Positions 16,728 to 26,946 are shown, numbered from the stretch's first letter. The stretch is 55,122 bases of DNA from Candidatus Borkfalkia excrementavium (GCA_019115945.1 DXCO01000024.1:1-55122), one strand, 5' to 3'. The notes: generated by a model not told the origin, from the letters alone. Made by a program: numbers and translations.

Positions 16728-17822
16728 ATGGTTAACAAGGAGTTTTTTCTGGCGTTGGCGGACCTTGAGGCAGAAAAGGGGATCAGCAGCGAGATATTTA
16801 TCGATGCATTGCGTAATGCGCTTGTTTCGGCGTACAAAAAACAGTACGACGGCGGGGCAAGCAATGTCGAAGTGAGCCTGAACCCCGAAAAGAGTTCGAT
16901 CAAGTTTTACACCGTCAAGACGGCCGTCGAGGAGGTAACCGATCCCGAAAAGGAGATCTCTTTGGCGGCGGCGCAGCAGATCAAAAAGAGTTATAAACTC
17001 GGCGACGAAGTCCGTGAGGAGTTCGTGCCGAAGGATTTCGGAAGGATCGCCGCGCAGACGGCAAAACAGGTGATCCTGCAAAAACTCCATGAGACGGAAC
17101 GCGACAATACCCTGAGCGAGTTTTCAGACAAAAAGGACGAACTGATGAGTTGCGTCGTACGGAAAGTAGACGCGAAGAATGTTTACGTCGAACTCGGCAA
17201 GGGGCAGATCGAAGGCGTAATGCTGCCGCAGGATCAGACGCCCGGCGAACACTACAACGTGAACGACCGGCTCAAAGTCTACGTAAAAAACATCAAAAAC
17301 AACGGGCGCAATGCGCAGGTGCTCGTGTCGCGCACCTCTGCGGGGCTCGTAAAGAGGCTGTTCGAAGAGGAAGTTCCCGAGATCAAATCGGGTGCGGTTG
17401 TGATCAAATCGATTTCCCGCGAGGCCGGTCAGCGCACGAAGATGGCGATCGCCGCGGAGGATCCGCAGGTGGATGCCGTCGGCGCGTGCGTGGGCAACAA
17501 GGGTGCCCGAGTGAACGCCGTCGTTGCGGAACTCGGCGGGGAAAAGGTGGATATCATTTTGTGGAGCGAAAATCCGCTCGAATTTATCGCAAAAGCGCTT
17601 TCGCCCGCTAAGGTGATTTCCGTGACGCAGGTGGACGAAAAGTCGGCGATCGCCGTCGTGCCCGACGACAAACTTTCCCTTGCGATCGGAAGGGACGGAC
17701 AGAATGCCCGCCTTGCCGCGCGTTTGACCGGCTGGAAGATCGACGTGAAGAGCGAGAGCGCCGCCGCAAAACTCGAGGCGCTGCGCGCGGCCGAAGAGAA
17801 CAGCGAAACTGCGGAAGAATAA
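16728..17822 (+). CDS. nusA: Transcription elongation/termination factor NusA
   Basis: NusA binds RNA polymerase and nascent RNA to modulate pausing, termination and antitermination. The 364-residue protein has the N-terminal polymerase-binding domain (about 1-125), an S1 domain (about 135-200) and two KH domains to about 345, including VGACVGNKGARVNAV and AIGRDGQNARLAARLTGW. It lacks C-terminal acidic repeats, as usual in Bacillota. GAGGAG precedes the ATG. Confidence 0.96.
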   Translation: MVNKEFFLALADLEAEKGISSEIFIDALRNALVSAYKKQYDGGASNVEVSLNPEKSSIKFYTVKTAVEEVTDPEKEISLAAAQQIKKSYKLGDEVREEFVPKDFGRIAAQTAKQVILQKLHETERDNTLSEFSDKKDELMSCVVRKVDAKNVYVELGKGQIEGVMLPQDQTPGEHYNVNDRLKVYVKNIKNNGRNAQVLVSRTSAGLVKRLFEEEVPEIKSGAVVIKSISREAGQRTKMAIAAEDPQVDAVGACVGNKGARVNAVVAELGGEKVDIILWSENPLEFIAKALSPAKVISVTQVDEKSAIAVVPDDKLSLAIGRDGQNARLAARLTGWKIDVKSESAAAKLEALRAAEENSETAEE

Positions 17823-17838
17823 TTTGAGGTAATGCGGA

Positions 17839-18108
17839 TTGAAAACAAAAAAGATTCCGATGCGCATGTGCATCGCCTGTCATGAAATGAAGCCGAAAAA
17901 AGAGATGCTCCGCGTCGTAAAGCCCAAAGAGGGAGACGTATTCATCGATTATACGGGAAAGGCGGCCGGGCGCGGCGCGTATCTTTGCAACAATCCCGAA
18001 TGCGTGAAAAAGTTAAAAAAGGGTCGCCTTTTGAATAAAGTTTTTTCTTCACAGATCCCGCCCGAAGTTTACGAGAGGATCGAGGAGGATTTTTTTGCTG
18101 AAAAGTAA
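17839..18108 (+). CDS. rnpM: YlxR/RnpM RNA-binding protein
   Basis: The 89-residue protein has the family signature KIPMRMCIACHEMKPKKEMLRVV and the GRGAYLC segment. YlxR (DUF448) proteins bind RNA; the Bacillus member was reported to modulate RNase P and renamed RnpM. The likely start is TTG 17839 with GAGGT upstream; an internal ATG at 17860 would cut into the conserved motif. It overlaps ylxQ by 14 nt and sits in its standard place after nusA. Confidence 0.9.
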   Translation: MKTKKIPMRMCIACHEMKPKKEMLRVVKPKEGDVFIDYTGKAAGRGAYLCNNPECVKKLKKGRLLNKVFSSQIPPEVYERIEEDFFAEK

Positions 18109-18439
18109 GGCGGAAAGATACGTCGGACTGTGCATGAAAGCGGGAAAACTTACATGCGGTTTCAATGCGGTAGAGGCGGAGAAAAAGCGGATTTATCTGT
18201 TGATTCTGTGCTCTTCCGCTTCCGACAACGCGAAAAAGAGCGCGCAGAAACTGAAAAACAGATTCGGCTGCGAATTGATGGTGATTTACGGCACGCTGCT
18301 GGAAGAAGTTACGGGAAAACCGAACTGTAAACTTGCGGCGGTGAGAGATAAAAATTTGGCGGACGCGATCATGTCCGCCGCGGATGACAACATGAAAATT
18401 TATTCGGGAGGCATCGTTCAGAAAGATGGCAGAGACTAA
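18095..18439 (+). CDS. ylxQ: L7Ae-family ribosomal-like protein YlxQ
   Basis: This 114-residue protein resembles the L7Ae/YlxQ family of small K-turn-binding proteins encoded between ylxR and infB. Visible features are [13 protein letters not shown] near the N-terminus and [19 protein letters not shown] in the middle. It is predicted to start at TTG 18095, overlapping ylxR by 14 nt, and overlaps infB by 14 nt, so all three are probably translationally coupled. Its precise job in ribosome biology is not settled. Confidence 0.88.
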   Translation: MLKSKAERYVGLCMKAGKLTCGFNAVEAEKKRIYLLILCSSASDNAKKSAQKLKNRFGCELMVIYGTLLEEVTGKPNCKLAAVRDKNLADAIMSAADDNMKIYSGGIVQKDGRD

Positions 18440-21155
18440 AAAATCAAATTACGCGAATATCGAAAATATCGGTACTCTTCTCGGATCCGAGGGCATCGGA
18501 GCGCTTGTCAAAGAAGTGCAGGGTACGGAAAAGAAGGTGAACGATATTTTGCGGAAACTTTCCGACCTTGAAGCCGTTGCCAAACAGCGCGCCCAGGAAG
18601 AGGCCGCGCAGGCGGAAGAGGCGCGTCTTGCAGAGGAACGCGCAGAGGCGGCTAAGGCACAGGCGGAAAAAGAAGCGGCTGCCCCCGAAGCAAAAGAGGA
18701 GCAAAAACCTGTGAAGGAAGAGCCTGCGGCACCCGCACGGCAAGAACCCGTTCCTCCTGCCGAAAAAGCATCTGTGCCCGAGCACAGTGCAGAGCCGAAA
18801 GAGCAAAAACAGGAGGAAAAGAAGGAAGTTGCGGAAGAAGTTTCCGAACCTCGTCCTTCCGCACCTGTGCGCGAACAGACGGCCGAAAAGAAAACGGCGC
18901 GCCCCGAACGCACTTTCGTCAATTCCTCCGGTGCGGCCGCATCCGACCGCCGCTTTAACGAGCGCCCCGCCTATGGTGCGGGAACGCGCCCGTCTCAGGG
19001 GGTACAGGGCAGCCGTCCGGTTTATTCGCAGGATCGCGGGCCCCGTCCGGACAGGCGGCCGCAGGGCGGCTTTGCCGGCAGTGCGCAGGGGGCGAGACCA
19101 TCCGCAAGGCCCGCGGGCCCCGGTGCGGCGGGCAGACCTATGGGGCGCCCTTCCGCAGGCGGCAGATTCGGCGGCGCAGCGCCGCAGGTAAACATTCCCG
19201 TTCAGCCGAGCAAAAATTTCGGGCAGAACAAGAAAAAATCATACGATAAGCCCTATGTCGAACAGAAAAAGACGGTATCCAAGCGCGCCCTTGTAAAACA
19301 GCAGGTCTCCGTTTCCGATTTCGACGAGGACAAGAGCGGATACAGAAAACTGCGCGTCAAAAAGCAGAAACAGCAGACGGTGCAGACGATCAAGATCGAA
19401 CATGCCGTCGTGACGACGGAAAACATCCCTCTGAAGGTGCTCAGCGAAAAACTTGGCATCACGGCCGTCGAGATCACAAAGCGGCTGTTCAAAGAGGGGA
19501 TCGCAAAGACGATTAACGATTCTCTCGATTACGATACCGCCGCCTATATCGCCTCCGATCTGGGGATCGAACTGGAGTATAAACCGGAAAAGACCGCCGA
19601 GGAAGCGCTCAGCGAAATTTATCAGGCAGAAACCGCAGGCGATGAAAATTATGTGACCCGTCCTCCGGTGGTTACGGTGATGGGGCACGTCGACCACGGC
19701 AAGACGTCGCTTCTCGACAAGATCAGGAGCACGAATGTCACCGAGGGCGAAGCGGGCGGCATTACGCAGCATATCGGCGCATATTCCGTCACGGTCGGAG
19801 GCAAGACGATTACCTTCCTCGATACGCCCGGACACGAAGCGTTTACCGCCATGCGCGCGCGCGGCGCGTCCGTTACGGATATCGTTGTGCTGGTCGTCGC
19901 TGCGGACGACGGCATCATGCCGCAGACAATCGAGGCGATTAACCATGCGAAGGCGGCCGACGTGCCGATTATCGTCGCCGTGAACAAGATGGATAAACCC
20001 GAGGCGAACCTTGACAGGGTCAAGCAGGGATTGACGAACAACGGCCTTGTTCCCGAAGAATGGGGCGGCGACACGATCGTGTGTCCCGTATCCGCAAAGA
20101 CGGGCGAAGGGATCGATAACCTTTTGGAGACGATCAATCTCGTCGCCGAGGTGCGCGAACTGAAAGCAAATCCCAACCAGATGGCCCGCGGCACGATCAT
20201 CGAGGCAAAACTGGACAAGGGCAAAGGCCCCGTCGCTTCCGTCCTCATTCAGAACGGTACGCTGCATACGGGAGACAATATTATTTCCGGTACGACGGCG
20301 GGCAGAGTGCGCGCCATGATCGACGACAAGGGAAGAACGGTCAAGGCGGCCGGTCCTTCGATGGCGGTGTCCATTCTGGGACTGGAAGACGTGCCAAATG
20401 CGGGCGACTCGATCATCGCCGTGGAACAGGATAAACTGCTGAAACAGGTGCTCGAAGAGCGCAAGAGAAAAGAGAGCGAATCCATGATCAAGGCGCATTC
20501 GCGCGTCACACTGGACGACGTGTTCAGCAAGATCGCGGAAGGCAAGGTCAAGGGGCTGAATATCATCGTCAAGGGCGACGTGCAGGGTTCTGCGGAGGCG
20601 GTCAAACAGTCGCTTCTGAAACTTTCCAACGACGAAGTGCGCGTCAACGTGCTGCACAGCGGCGCTGGAGCCATTACCGAATCGGACGTCATGTTGGCCG
20701 ATTCGTCGGGAGCGATCATTGTGGGATTCAATGTCCGCCCGGATACCAAAGCGAAGGCGCTTGCGGAAAAGAGCGGTGTTGACGTACGTTCGTACAGGAT
20801 CATCTATGAACTTTTGGACGATATACAGGCCGCGCTCAAGGGCATGCTCGCACCAAAATACAGGGAAATCATGACCGGCAAGTGCGACGTTTTGCAGACG
20901 TTCCGGATCACGGGCGTAGGCATGGTCGCCGGATGTTACGTGACGGAAGGCAAGATCGTGCGCAACGGCAAACTGCGCATTTACCGCGACGATATCATGA
21001 TCGTAGAGGGCGCCGTGCGTCAACTCAAACGCTTCAAGGACGACGTGAAAGAAGTTTCCGGCGGATTCGAATGCGGCGTGAGTATCGACGGATTTGACGG
21101 CATTCAGGTCGGGGATGTAATCGAATGTTACATTACCGAAGAGATCCCCGCGTAA
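18426..21155 (+). CDS. infB: Translation initiation factor IF-2
   Basis: IF-2 is the GTPase that brings fMet-tRNA to the 30S subunit. The 909-residue protein has a long low-complexity N-terminus: an Ala/Glu-rich helical stretch (about 60-150), then an Arg/Pro/Gly-rich region (about 165-260) that looks disordered. A single IF2_N domain lies near 320-390, followed by the G domain with [13 protein letters not shown] from about 414 and DTPGHE, then domains II-IV. The ATG at 18426 has GGGAGG a rather long 14 nt upstream, consistent with coupling to ylxQ. Confidence 0.97.
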   Translation: MAETKKSNYANIENIGTLLGSEGIGALVKEVQGTEKKVNDILRKLSDLEAVAKQRAQEEAAQAEEARLAEERAEAAKAQAEKEAAAPEAKEEQKPVKEEPAAPARQEPVPPAEKASVPEHSAEPKEQKQEEKKEVAEEVSEPRPSAPVREQTAEKKTARPERTFVNSSGAAASDRRFNERPAYGAGTRPSQGVQGSRPVYSQDRGPRPDRRPQGGFAGSAQGARPSARPAGPGAAGRPMGRPSAGGRFGGAAPQVNIPVQPSKNFGQNKKKSYDKPYVEQKKTVSKRALVKQQVSVSDFDEDKSGYRKLRVKKQKQQTVQTIKIEHAVVTTENIPLKVLSEKLGITAVEITKRLFKEGIAKTINDSLDYDTAAYIASDLGIELEYKPEKTAEEALSEIYQAETAGDENYVTRPPVVTVMGHVDHGKTSLLDKIRSTNVTEGEAGGITQHIGAYSVTVGGKTITFLDTPGHEAFTAMRARGASVTDIVVLVVAADDGIMPQTIEAINHAKAADVPIIVAVNKMDKPEANLDRVKQGLTNNGLVPEEWGGDTIVCPVSAKTGEGIDNLLETINLVAEVRELKANPNQMARGTIIEAKLDKGKGPVASVLIQNGTLHTGDNIISGTTAGRVRAMIDDKGRTVKAAGPSMAVSILGLEDVPNAGDSIIAVEQDKLLKQVLEERKRKESESMIKAHSRVTLDDVFSKIAEGKVKGLNIIVKGDVQGSAEAVKQSLLKLSNDEVRVNVLHSGAGAITESDVMLADSSGAIIVGFNVRPDTKAKALAEKSGVDVRSYRIIYELLDDIQAALKGMLAPKYREIMTGKCDVLQTFRITGVGMVAGCYVTEGKIVRNGKLRIYRDDIMIVEGAVRQLKRFKDDVKEVSGGFECGVSIDGFDGIQVGDVIECYITEEIPA

Positions 21156-21178
21156 ACGATTGAAATAAAAGTAAAGGA

Positions 21179-21238
21179 GCCGCGTCCGCGGCGTTTGCAG
21201 AAGAGAGCCCGCGCGGAAATGATCAGGTGCGGGCTTTT
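21179..21238 (+). terminator. Paired hairpins between infB and rbfA
   Basis: A compact hairpin GCCGC/GCGGC (21179-21192) is followed by AGCCCGC (21206-21212) pairing with GCGGGCT (21229-21235) and four T residues. The T tract is short, so this probably lets part of the transcripts through to rbfA. Confidence 0.5.
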
Positions 21239-21257
21239 GCCTGTCGGGAGGAGTTGA

Positions 21258-21635
21258 ATGAAATCTTTAAGAGGAGAAAGGCTGTCCGCTGAATATCAGA
21301 AAGCGGTCTACGAGGTCATTTCTACGAAACTCAAATACAAAACGGACAGGATCAGGGGGATCGTAAGCATTACGAAGGCGGACGTTTCGCCTGATCTGAA
21401 AAACGCAAAAATTTACGTGAGCGTCCTTGCCAAAAACGAGGAACAGGGGCGAGACGTATTCGAGGCGATCAGGGAAAACGCAGGGTTTATCCGGCATGAG
21501 TTGGCTCAGATGATGCGTATGCGCACTGTTCCGGAACTGCATTTTTTCTGGGACGATACCATGGAATACGGGGATAAGATCGATAAACTGATCAAAGAGT
21601 TGAAAGAAAAAGAGAGCGGAGAAAAGGACAGTTGA
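21258..21635 (+). CDS. rbfA: Ribosome-binding factor A
   Basis: RbfA is a KH-like 30S maturation and cold-adaptation factor. The 125-residue protein has the SAEYQKAVYEVI start and DVSPDLKNAKIYVSVL core typical of the family, and the C-terminal RTVPELHFFWDDTMEYGDKI. GGGAGGAG precedes the ATG. Its end overlaps nrnA by 4 nt. Confidence 0.96.
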   Translation: MKSLRGERLSAEYQKAVYEVISTKLKYKTDRIRGIVSITKADVSPDLKNAKIYVSVLAKNEEQGRDVFEAIRENAGFIRHELAQMMRMRTVPELHFFWDDTMEYGDKIDKLIKELKEKESGEKDS

Positions 21636-22588
21636 ATCTGAAAGAAATTGCGGAAAAATTGAAATCGGTCAAAAGCGCGACGATTTTCTGTCATATGCGG
21701 CCGGACGGGGATGCCCTTGGCGCCGCGATGGGACTGAAATGGCTGCTTGAAAGCGTAGGGATCTGCAGCCGCGCCGTCTGCGAAAGTCCTGTGCCGGGCA
21801 AGTTTTTGTTTTTGGAAGGAATGAACGAAGTCACGAGCGAAGCGGATCTTGCTTCGGAGGCGTTCATTGCGGTGGATTCAAGCGACGAAAATCGCCTGGG
21901 AAGGCTGGGAGAGGTTTTCCGTTCGGCAAAGAAACCGAAATTCAATATCGATCATCATATTTCCAATACGAGATTTGCCGATTACAATTTTGTAGAAGAA
22001 CGGGCGGCGACCTGCGAGATCATCGCGGAACTGGCAGAGTATTTCCCCGTAAAACTTTCTCCGCTTGCAGCCGATTATCTGATGATGGGGCTGAGTTCGG
22101 ATACGGGAAATTTTGCGCATAAAAACGTGACCGCATCGACTTTCCGCGCGGCGGCAAAATTGGCGGAGTGCGGCGCGGATATCAATCGGATCCAGTATAA
22201 CATGTTCAAAAAACAATCGCGCGAACGCGCGCGGCTGTTCGGGAACACGATGTCTAAAATCCGCTATTTTGCGGACGGCAGGATCGCCGTGATCACCGTT
22301 ACGGAAGGGGATCTTGCGGACTCGGGCGCAACGTCGGACATGACGGAGGGATTCATCGATTTTCCGCTGAATATCGAAGGCGTGGAGGTCGCGCTTTGCC
22401 TTTTGGAAACGGGGAAGGAGCGGTTCAAGGTCTCTTTGAGGTCGAAGGGAAAGGCGGACGTGAATCAGATCGCCTCGGTGTACGGCGGAGGCGGACATAT
22501 ATTGGCGAGCGGCTGCATGGTTTTCGGGCCGTTGGAGGAAGTCGTCGACAAACTTCGCTATACGGTCATGCAGCATCTGCCGGATTGA
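21632..22588 (+). CDS. nrnA: DHH phosphoesterase, NrnA type
   Basis: NrnA degrades very short RNA oligonucleotides and dephosphorylates pAp. The 318-residue protein has the DHH metal motifs: HMRPDGDALGAAMG near residue 21, DSSDENRLG and NIDHHISNT, and a DHHA1 C-terminus with YGGGGHILASG. The start is TTG 21632, overlapping the rbfA stop. The rbfA-nrnA-truB-ribF order is common in Bacillota. Related DHH proteins can act on cyclic di-AMP breakdown products. Confidence 0.93.
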   Translation: MNLKEIAEKLKSVKSATIFCHMRPDGDALGAAMGLKWLLESVGICSRAVCESPVPGKFLFLEGMNEVTSEADLASEAFIAVDSSDENRLGRLGEVFRSAKKPKFNIDHHISNTRFADYNFVEERAATCEIIAELAEYFPVKLSPLAADYLMMGLSSDTGNFAHKNVTASTFRAAAKLAECGADINRIQYNMFKKQSRERARLFGNTMSKIRYFADGRIAVITVTEGDLADSGATSDMTEGFIDFPLNIEGVEVALCLLETGKERFKVSLRSKGKADVNQIASVYGGGGHILASGCMVFGPLEEVVDKLRYTVMQHLPD

Positions 22589-22603
22589 TTTCGGAGAAAA
22601 TTT

Positions 22604-23458
22604 TTGGACAAGATCAGCGGTTTTATCAATCTTAATAAACCTTCGGGGATTTCGAGCGCGGCGGCTGTTTCCAAAATCAAGAAGTTGACGGGGGTTCCGT
22701 GCGGGCATATGGGTACGCTTGACCCTTTGGCGAGCGGTGTGCTGCCCGTCGCGGTCGGCAATGCGGCCCGTCTTTTTCAGTATCTTTTGGATAAGCAAAA
22801 GACGTATCGTGCCGTGTTTCGGTTCGGCATCGGAACGGACACTTTGGATTGCACGGGCGAGGTGTACTGCGAAAACATGCCCGTGCCCGATGAAGAAAGC
22901 ATCCGCGGCGTCCTCGCGCGTTTTACGGGGGAAATCATGCAGATGCCGCCCGCATTCAGTGCGAAGAGCATAGGGGGCGTGCGCGCTTACAAACTTGCCC
23001 GCGAGGGGAAAGAGGTGGCCCTGCAGCCAAAAGCAGTGCGGATCGACGGACTTGAACTGATCGGAAAGACCGGCGCCGATTCGTACGAATTTTTGATCCG
23101 CTGCGGAGGCGGAACTTACGTGCGCTCGATCGGGCGTGACGTTGCCGAATGTTTGGGCACGTGTGCGGTCATGACCTCGTTGGTGCGTGAAAAGAGCGGG
23201 TATTTTTCTTTGGAAAACAGCGTTTCGTTGGAAGATCTTGCGTGCAGGGGGTGGAAAGATTGCCTGATCGCTCCGGATACGGTATTCGAGATGCCTGCAC
23301 TCTGTTATTCGGGACATCTTGCAAAGCGCATCGGATACGGGCAGACGATCGCCGCCGACGAAGATGACGGACTGTATAAACTGTATCTGGACGGCAGTTT
23401 TTACGGCGTGGCTGCGGTGAACGGAGGGCTGTTGAAGGCGAAAACAAAAGTATGCTGA
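22604..23458 (+). CDS. truB: tRNA pseudouridine-55 synthase
   Basis: TruB makes pseudouridine 55 in the T loop of tRNAs. The 284-residue protein has the start INLNKPSGISS, the catalytic aspartate region GHMGTLDPLASGVLP near residues 35-50, and GTYVRSIGRD. It starts at TTG 22604 with GGAGAAA upstream. It overlaps ribF by 7 nt. Confidence 0.96.
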   Translation: MDKISGFINLNKPSGISSAAAVSKIKKLTGVPCGHMGTLDPLASGVLPVAVGNAARLFQYLLDKQKTYRAVFRFGIGTDTLDCTGEVYCENMPVPDEESIRGVLARFTGEIMQMPPAFSAKSIGGVRAYKLAREGKEVALQPKAVRIDGLELIGKTGADSYEFLIRCGGGTYVRSIGRDVAECLGTCAVMTSLVREKSGYFSLENSVSLEDLACRGWKDCLIAPDTVFEMPALCYSGHLAKRIGYGQTIAADEDDGLYKLYLDGSFYGVAAVNGGLLKAKTKVC

Positions 23459-24336
23459 AAATCATAGATTACGGATCGGGCAGCAATCCGGCGCCATGCG
23501 TGTTTCTTCTCGGCTATTTCGACGCCGTTCATCTCGGGCACAGAAAACTCATTTCCCGCGCCAAAGAGATCGCGGCGGAGAAGGGGCTGCAGATCGGCAT
23601 AATGACCTTTTACGATGCGAAACAGGGCGCGCAGGTATATGTTTTTGAGGAGCGCGTTCTCCTGTTCGAAAAACTCGGGATCGATTTTGTCTGCGCGGCG
23701 GATTTTAACGGCGCGTTCAAAGATACTCCGGGCGAAAAGTTTCTCGATGCGCTCGCGGGGCGTTTGAATGTAAAAGAGTTCGTTGCGGGAGAAGATTTCC
23801 GTTTCGGAAAGGACGCCGCCTGCGATGCGGAGGATCTGAAAAAATATTGTACGGAGCATGGGATCGGGCTGACCGTTCTGCCGCTGCTCTCCTTTGACGG
23901 AGAAAAGGCGGCGGCATCCCTTGCAAAGAAATATCTCGACGAAGGGGCGCCCGAAAAACTTGCCGAACTTCTGGGCGAGCCGTATTTTATTCGGGGGAAA
24001 GTGACCACGGAAGGACGGCATGTCGGGCGGAATCTCGGTTTTCCGACGGCGAATCTGCATCCGTTGCCCGAAAAATATCCCATTAAAGAGGGCGTATACG
24101 CCGTTACCGTTCAGTTGGACGGCAGAAAATACCGCGGGATCGCAAATTACGGGTCCCGCCCTACGTTCGGCGACGAACGGATCGTTCCCGAAATATATAT
24201 CGACGGGTTCAACGGGGATCTTTACGGGAAAGAGATCGTTGTATCCTTTGATTTCAGGATCCGCGACGTAAAAAAGTTTGCCTCTGCGGAGGAATTGAAA
24301 AAACAACTTGCAAAAGATCTGGAGAAAATACGATGA
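23452..24336 (+). CDS. ribF: Riboflavin kinase/FAD synthetase
   Basis: RibF phosphorylates riboflavin and adenylates FMN to FAD. The 294-residue protein has the nucleotidyltransferase motif LGYFDAVHLGHRKLI near residue 18 and the C-terminal flavokinase motif VGRNLGFPTANL near 190 followed by EGVYAV. The ATG lies inside the truB 3' end, and its own end overlaps the next gene by 4 nt. Confidence 0.96.
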   Translation: MLKIIDYGSGSNPAPCVFLLGYFDAVHLGHRKLISRAKEIAAEKGLQIGIMTFYDAKQGAQVYVFEERVLLFEKLGIDFVCAADFNGAFKDTPGEKFLDALAGRLNVKEFVAGEDFRFGKDAACDAEDLKKYCTEHGIGLTVLPLLSFDGEKAAASLAKKYLDEGAPEKLAELLGEPYFIRGKVTTEGRHVGRNLGFPTANLHPLPEKYPIKEGVYAVTVQLDGRKYRGIANYGSRPTFGDERIVPEIYIDGFNGDLYGKEIVVSFDFRIRDVKKFASAEELKKQLAKDLEKIR

Positions 24337-25178
24337 TTAAATTCGGCCCCAGCGGCAACAGCGAAAGTTTTTATGCGCAGGGTTATGCCCATACGGAACA
24401 GGCGGCAAAATACGTCAAGGAAATGGGATTGGATTGTTTTGAATATTCATTCGGGCGCGGCGTCCGAATGACGGAGGCGAAAGCGATCTCCATAGGGGAG
24501 GCCTTCCGCAACGAGGGGATCGAGATCAGCGTGCATGCACCCTATTATATCAATTTTGCGAATCCTTCCGACGAGAACGCCGCGAAATCTTACGGATACG
24601 TTTTGGACAGCGGGAAAGCGCTGAAACTGATGGGGGGAAGGCGGTGCGTGTTTCATGCGGCGACCCAGGGAAAAATGGAGCGCGCGGAGGCGGTCAGTCT
24701 GACGGAGGAAAGGCTGAAGATCCTGCGCGATTATATTTATCTGAACGGTTTGCAGGATCTTATGTTTTGTCCCGAAACGATGGGCAAACTCGCGCAGATC
24801 GGTACCCTGGAAGAAGTGGTCCGTTTTTGTAAGATCGATCAGATATTTGTGCCCGCCGTCGATTTCGGCCATCTGAATGCGCGCGAACAGGGCAGCCTGA
24901 AGACGGTTTCCGATTATAGATCGCGTCTGGAATATATGATTTCGGAATTGGGCTATGACAGAGTAAAGCATTTTCACGTCCATTTTTCAAAGATCGAATA
25001 TTCCGCGAAGGGAGAAGTGCGCCACCTCACTTTTGAGGATACGGTATACGGCCCCGAGTTCGGTCCTTTGGCGATCGCCCTGAAAGAGTTGAAACTGGAA
25101 CCGTTTATTGTGAGCGAATCGGCGGGAACGCAGGCCGAGGACGCCCTTGCAATGAAAAAAATCTATGAAGCGGTATGA
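24333..25178 (+). CDS. nfo: Endonuclease IV-like AP endonuclease
   Basis: The 281-residue TIM-barrel protein resembles endonuclease IV, which cuts DNA 5' of abasic sites using zinc. Visible family features are MIKFGPSGNSESF, SVHAPYYINFA (histidine ligand), the CPETMGK glutamate, VDFGHLNARE and HFHVHFSKIEYS. The zinc ligand set appears complete, though divergent from textbook Nfo (no DTCH motif), so it may belong to a Clostridia side branch. It overlaps ribF by 4 nt and ends the long operon. Confidence 0.8.
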   Translation: MIKFGPSGNSESFYAQGYAHTEQAAKYVKEMGLDCFEYSFGRGVRMTEAKAISIGEAFRNEGIEISVHAPYYINFANPSDENAAKSYGYVLDSGKALKLMGGRRCVFHAATQGKMERAEAVSLTEERLKILRDYIYLNGLQDLMFCPETMGKLAQIGTLEEVVRFCKIDQIFVPAVDFGHLNAREQGSLKTVSDYRSRLEYMISELGYDRVKHFHVHFSKIEYSAKGEVRHLTFEDTVYGPEFGPLAIALKELKLEPFIVSESAGTQAEDALAMKKIYEAV

Positions 25179-25214
25179 CGCGCCAAAAATAAGTACAAAA
25201 TATATCGGGATAAA

Positions 25215-25243
25215 TTGACTTAAAACGAAAAATTTGATAAAAT
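25215..25243 (+). promoter_or_regulatory. Promoter predicted to give a leaderless mRNA
   Basis: TTGACT (25215-25220) and TAAAAT (25238-25243) are 17 bp apart. The expected start, about 7 bp after the -10, falls on or next to the ATG at 25250. No ribosome-binding site lies between. Confidence 0.75.
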
Positions 25244-25249
25244 ATTTTT

Positions 25250-26302
25250 ATGGACAATACAAAGAAGGTTTTCCGCGAAATCAAGGCGGATGCTATGCTC
25301 ACGTCAAGTTCGGACCTGAGAAGATATTTAACGGGTTTTCCTTCTTCTTTCGGGTTTGTATATACAGATTTTCAGGAGAGCATTTTTTTCACCGATCCGC
25401 GGTATGCCGAGGGGGCCCGCAACGCGCTCAAAAACGAGTTTATCAGCGTTGAGATCGCCAAGAGCGAAGAGTCCGTACTTGAATATATCAAAAGCAAAAA
25501 GGTCAAACGGCTGGCCGTGCCGATGGAAAGGCTGACCGTGCCGGAAGCGCAGTTGCTGAAAAAATTCCGTTTCAAACTTGCGGACAGTATGCCCGCCTTT
25601 ACCGAGGCGATGGCTGTGAAGACGGAGGAAGAACTGGCTTTGATCCGCCGCGCCTGCGAAATTGCAGAGGCGGCATATGCGGATTTTCTCGGCTATCTCA
25701 AAGAGGGGATGACCGAGTCGGAGGCGGCAGGATACCTCGAGTTTGCGATGCGTAAAAAGGGTGCGGAGGATCGTTCTTTCGAAACGATCGTGGCATTCGG
25801 AAAAAATACTTCCGTGCCGCATCATTCGCCGGATGAAACAAAACTGAAAAAGGGAATGCCCGTTCTTGCGGATTTTGGTTGCAAATCCGGCGGATACTGT
25901 TCGGATATGACGCGGACCGTTCTTTTCGGCAAGAGCGAAGACGGAGAATTCGAAGAAGTTTACGGTGAAGTCCTCGCGGCGCATCGGAACGCTCTGGAAG
26001 GGATCAGAGAGGGAATGCACGGACGGGAGGCGGACGCTTTGGCGCGCGATCTGCTCAAAAAGAAGGGGCTTGACAAGTTTTTCACGCACTCTCTCGGGCA
26101 CGGGATCGGGATCAATATTCATGAATTTCCCAGGCTTTCCGCTTCCAGCGACGACATTTTGAAAAACGGTATGGTCTTTTCTGTAGAACCGGGCGTTTAT
26201 TTTGAAGGGAAGTTCGGCATCAGAATAGAAGATTCCGTATACCTGAAAGACGGGGTTGCCGCGTCGTTCATGAAAACGGATAAAAAACTGATTGTGATCT
26301 GA
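25250..26302 (+). CDS. Xaa-Pro aminopeptidase, M24B family
   Basis: The 350-residue protein cleaves N-terminal residues before proline. It has a creatinase-like N-terminal domain (SSDLRRYLTGF near residue 21) and a pita-bread catalytic domain with ligands in DFGCKSGGYCSDMT, HSLGHGIGINIHEFP, VEPGVYF and RIEDSV. The start at 25250 aligns with the family and lacks a ribosome-binding site; an alternative ATG at 25295 is preceded by AAGGCGG but would lose the start of the domain. It lies just before efp, a frequent pairing linked to proline handling. Confidence 0.93.
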   Translation: MDNTKKVFREIKADAMLTSSSDLRRYLTGFPSSFGFVYTDFQESIFFTDPRYAEGARNALKNEFISVEIAKSEESVLEYIKSKKVKRLAVPMERLTVPEAQLLKKFRFKLADSMPAFTEAMAVKTEEELALIRRACEIAEAAYADFLGYLKEGMTESEAAGYLEFAMRKKGAEDRSFETIVAFGKNTSVPHHSPDETKLKKGMPVLADFGCKSGGYCSDMTRTVLFGKSEDGEFEEVYGEVLAAHRNALEGIREGMHGREADALARDLLKKKGLDKFFTHSLGHGIGINIHEFPRLSASSDDILKNGMVFSVEPGVYFEGKFGIRIEDSVYLKDGVAASFMKTDKKLIVI

Positions 26303-26364
26303 GTTTTGAATCGGCAGGGGCTATGCTCCGATAGATAAAGAGATTTTATTAAGGAGAATATTTT

Positions 26365-26922
26365 ATGATTTCAGCAGGAGATTTCAGAAAAGGCGTTACG
26401 ATCGAGTACAACAACAACGTGTATGTTGTTGTAGAGTTTCAGCACGTCAAGCCGGGCAAGGGCGCCGCATTTGTGCGTACGAAACTGAAAAACGTCGTGA
26501 CGGGCGCGGTATTGGAGCAGACGTTCAACCCCTCCGAAAAAGTTGAAAACGCGCATATCGAAACGAAAAAGATGACGTATTCTTACACGGACGGAGAACT
26601 CTATTGGTTCATGGACGACGAATTCAATCTTACGCCGCTCAACCATGACCAGGTGGAAGACGCGCTTAAATATATCAAGGAAAACGACACGGTAACGGTG
26701 CGTTTTTATAAGGGTGCGGCGTTTTCTGTCGAGTGCGAAAACTTTGTGGAATTGAAAATCGTTGAGGCGGAGCCGGGCGTTAAAGGGAACACGGCTACGA
26801 ACGCGACCAAAATGGCTACACTTGAAACGGGCGCAAAGATCCAGGTCCCCATGTTCGTCAACGAGGGTGAAGTGATCCGTGTGGATACCCGTACCGGCGA
26901 ATACATGGAGCGCGTGAAATAA
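26365..26922 (+). CDS. efp: Elongation factor P
   Basis: EF-P rescues ribosomes stalled at polyproline. The 185-residue protein has the usual three beta-barrel domains, with the tip lysine K32 in PGKGAAF and the C-terminal signature near the end ([20 protein letters not shown]). AAGGAG precedes the ATG. The aminopeptidase upstream (63 bp) probably shares its message. Confidence 0.97.
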   Translation: MISAGDFRKGVTIEYNNNVYVVVEFQHVKPGKGAAFVRTKLKNVVTGAVLEQTFNPSEKVENAHIETKKMTYSYTDGELYWFMDDEFNLTPLNHDQVEDALKYIKENDTVTVRFYKGAAFSVECENFVELKIVEAEPGVKGNTATNATKMATLETGAKIQVPMFVNEGEVIRVDTRTGEYMERVK

Positions 26923-26946
26923 TTTCCCATTGGATCTGATCCTGTC

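Noticed and set aside
21218-21256. 12-codon leader peptide just before rbfA
   Set aside because: No ribosome-binding site and it overlaps the terminator stem; most likely chance.
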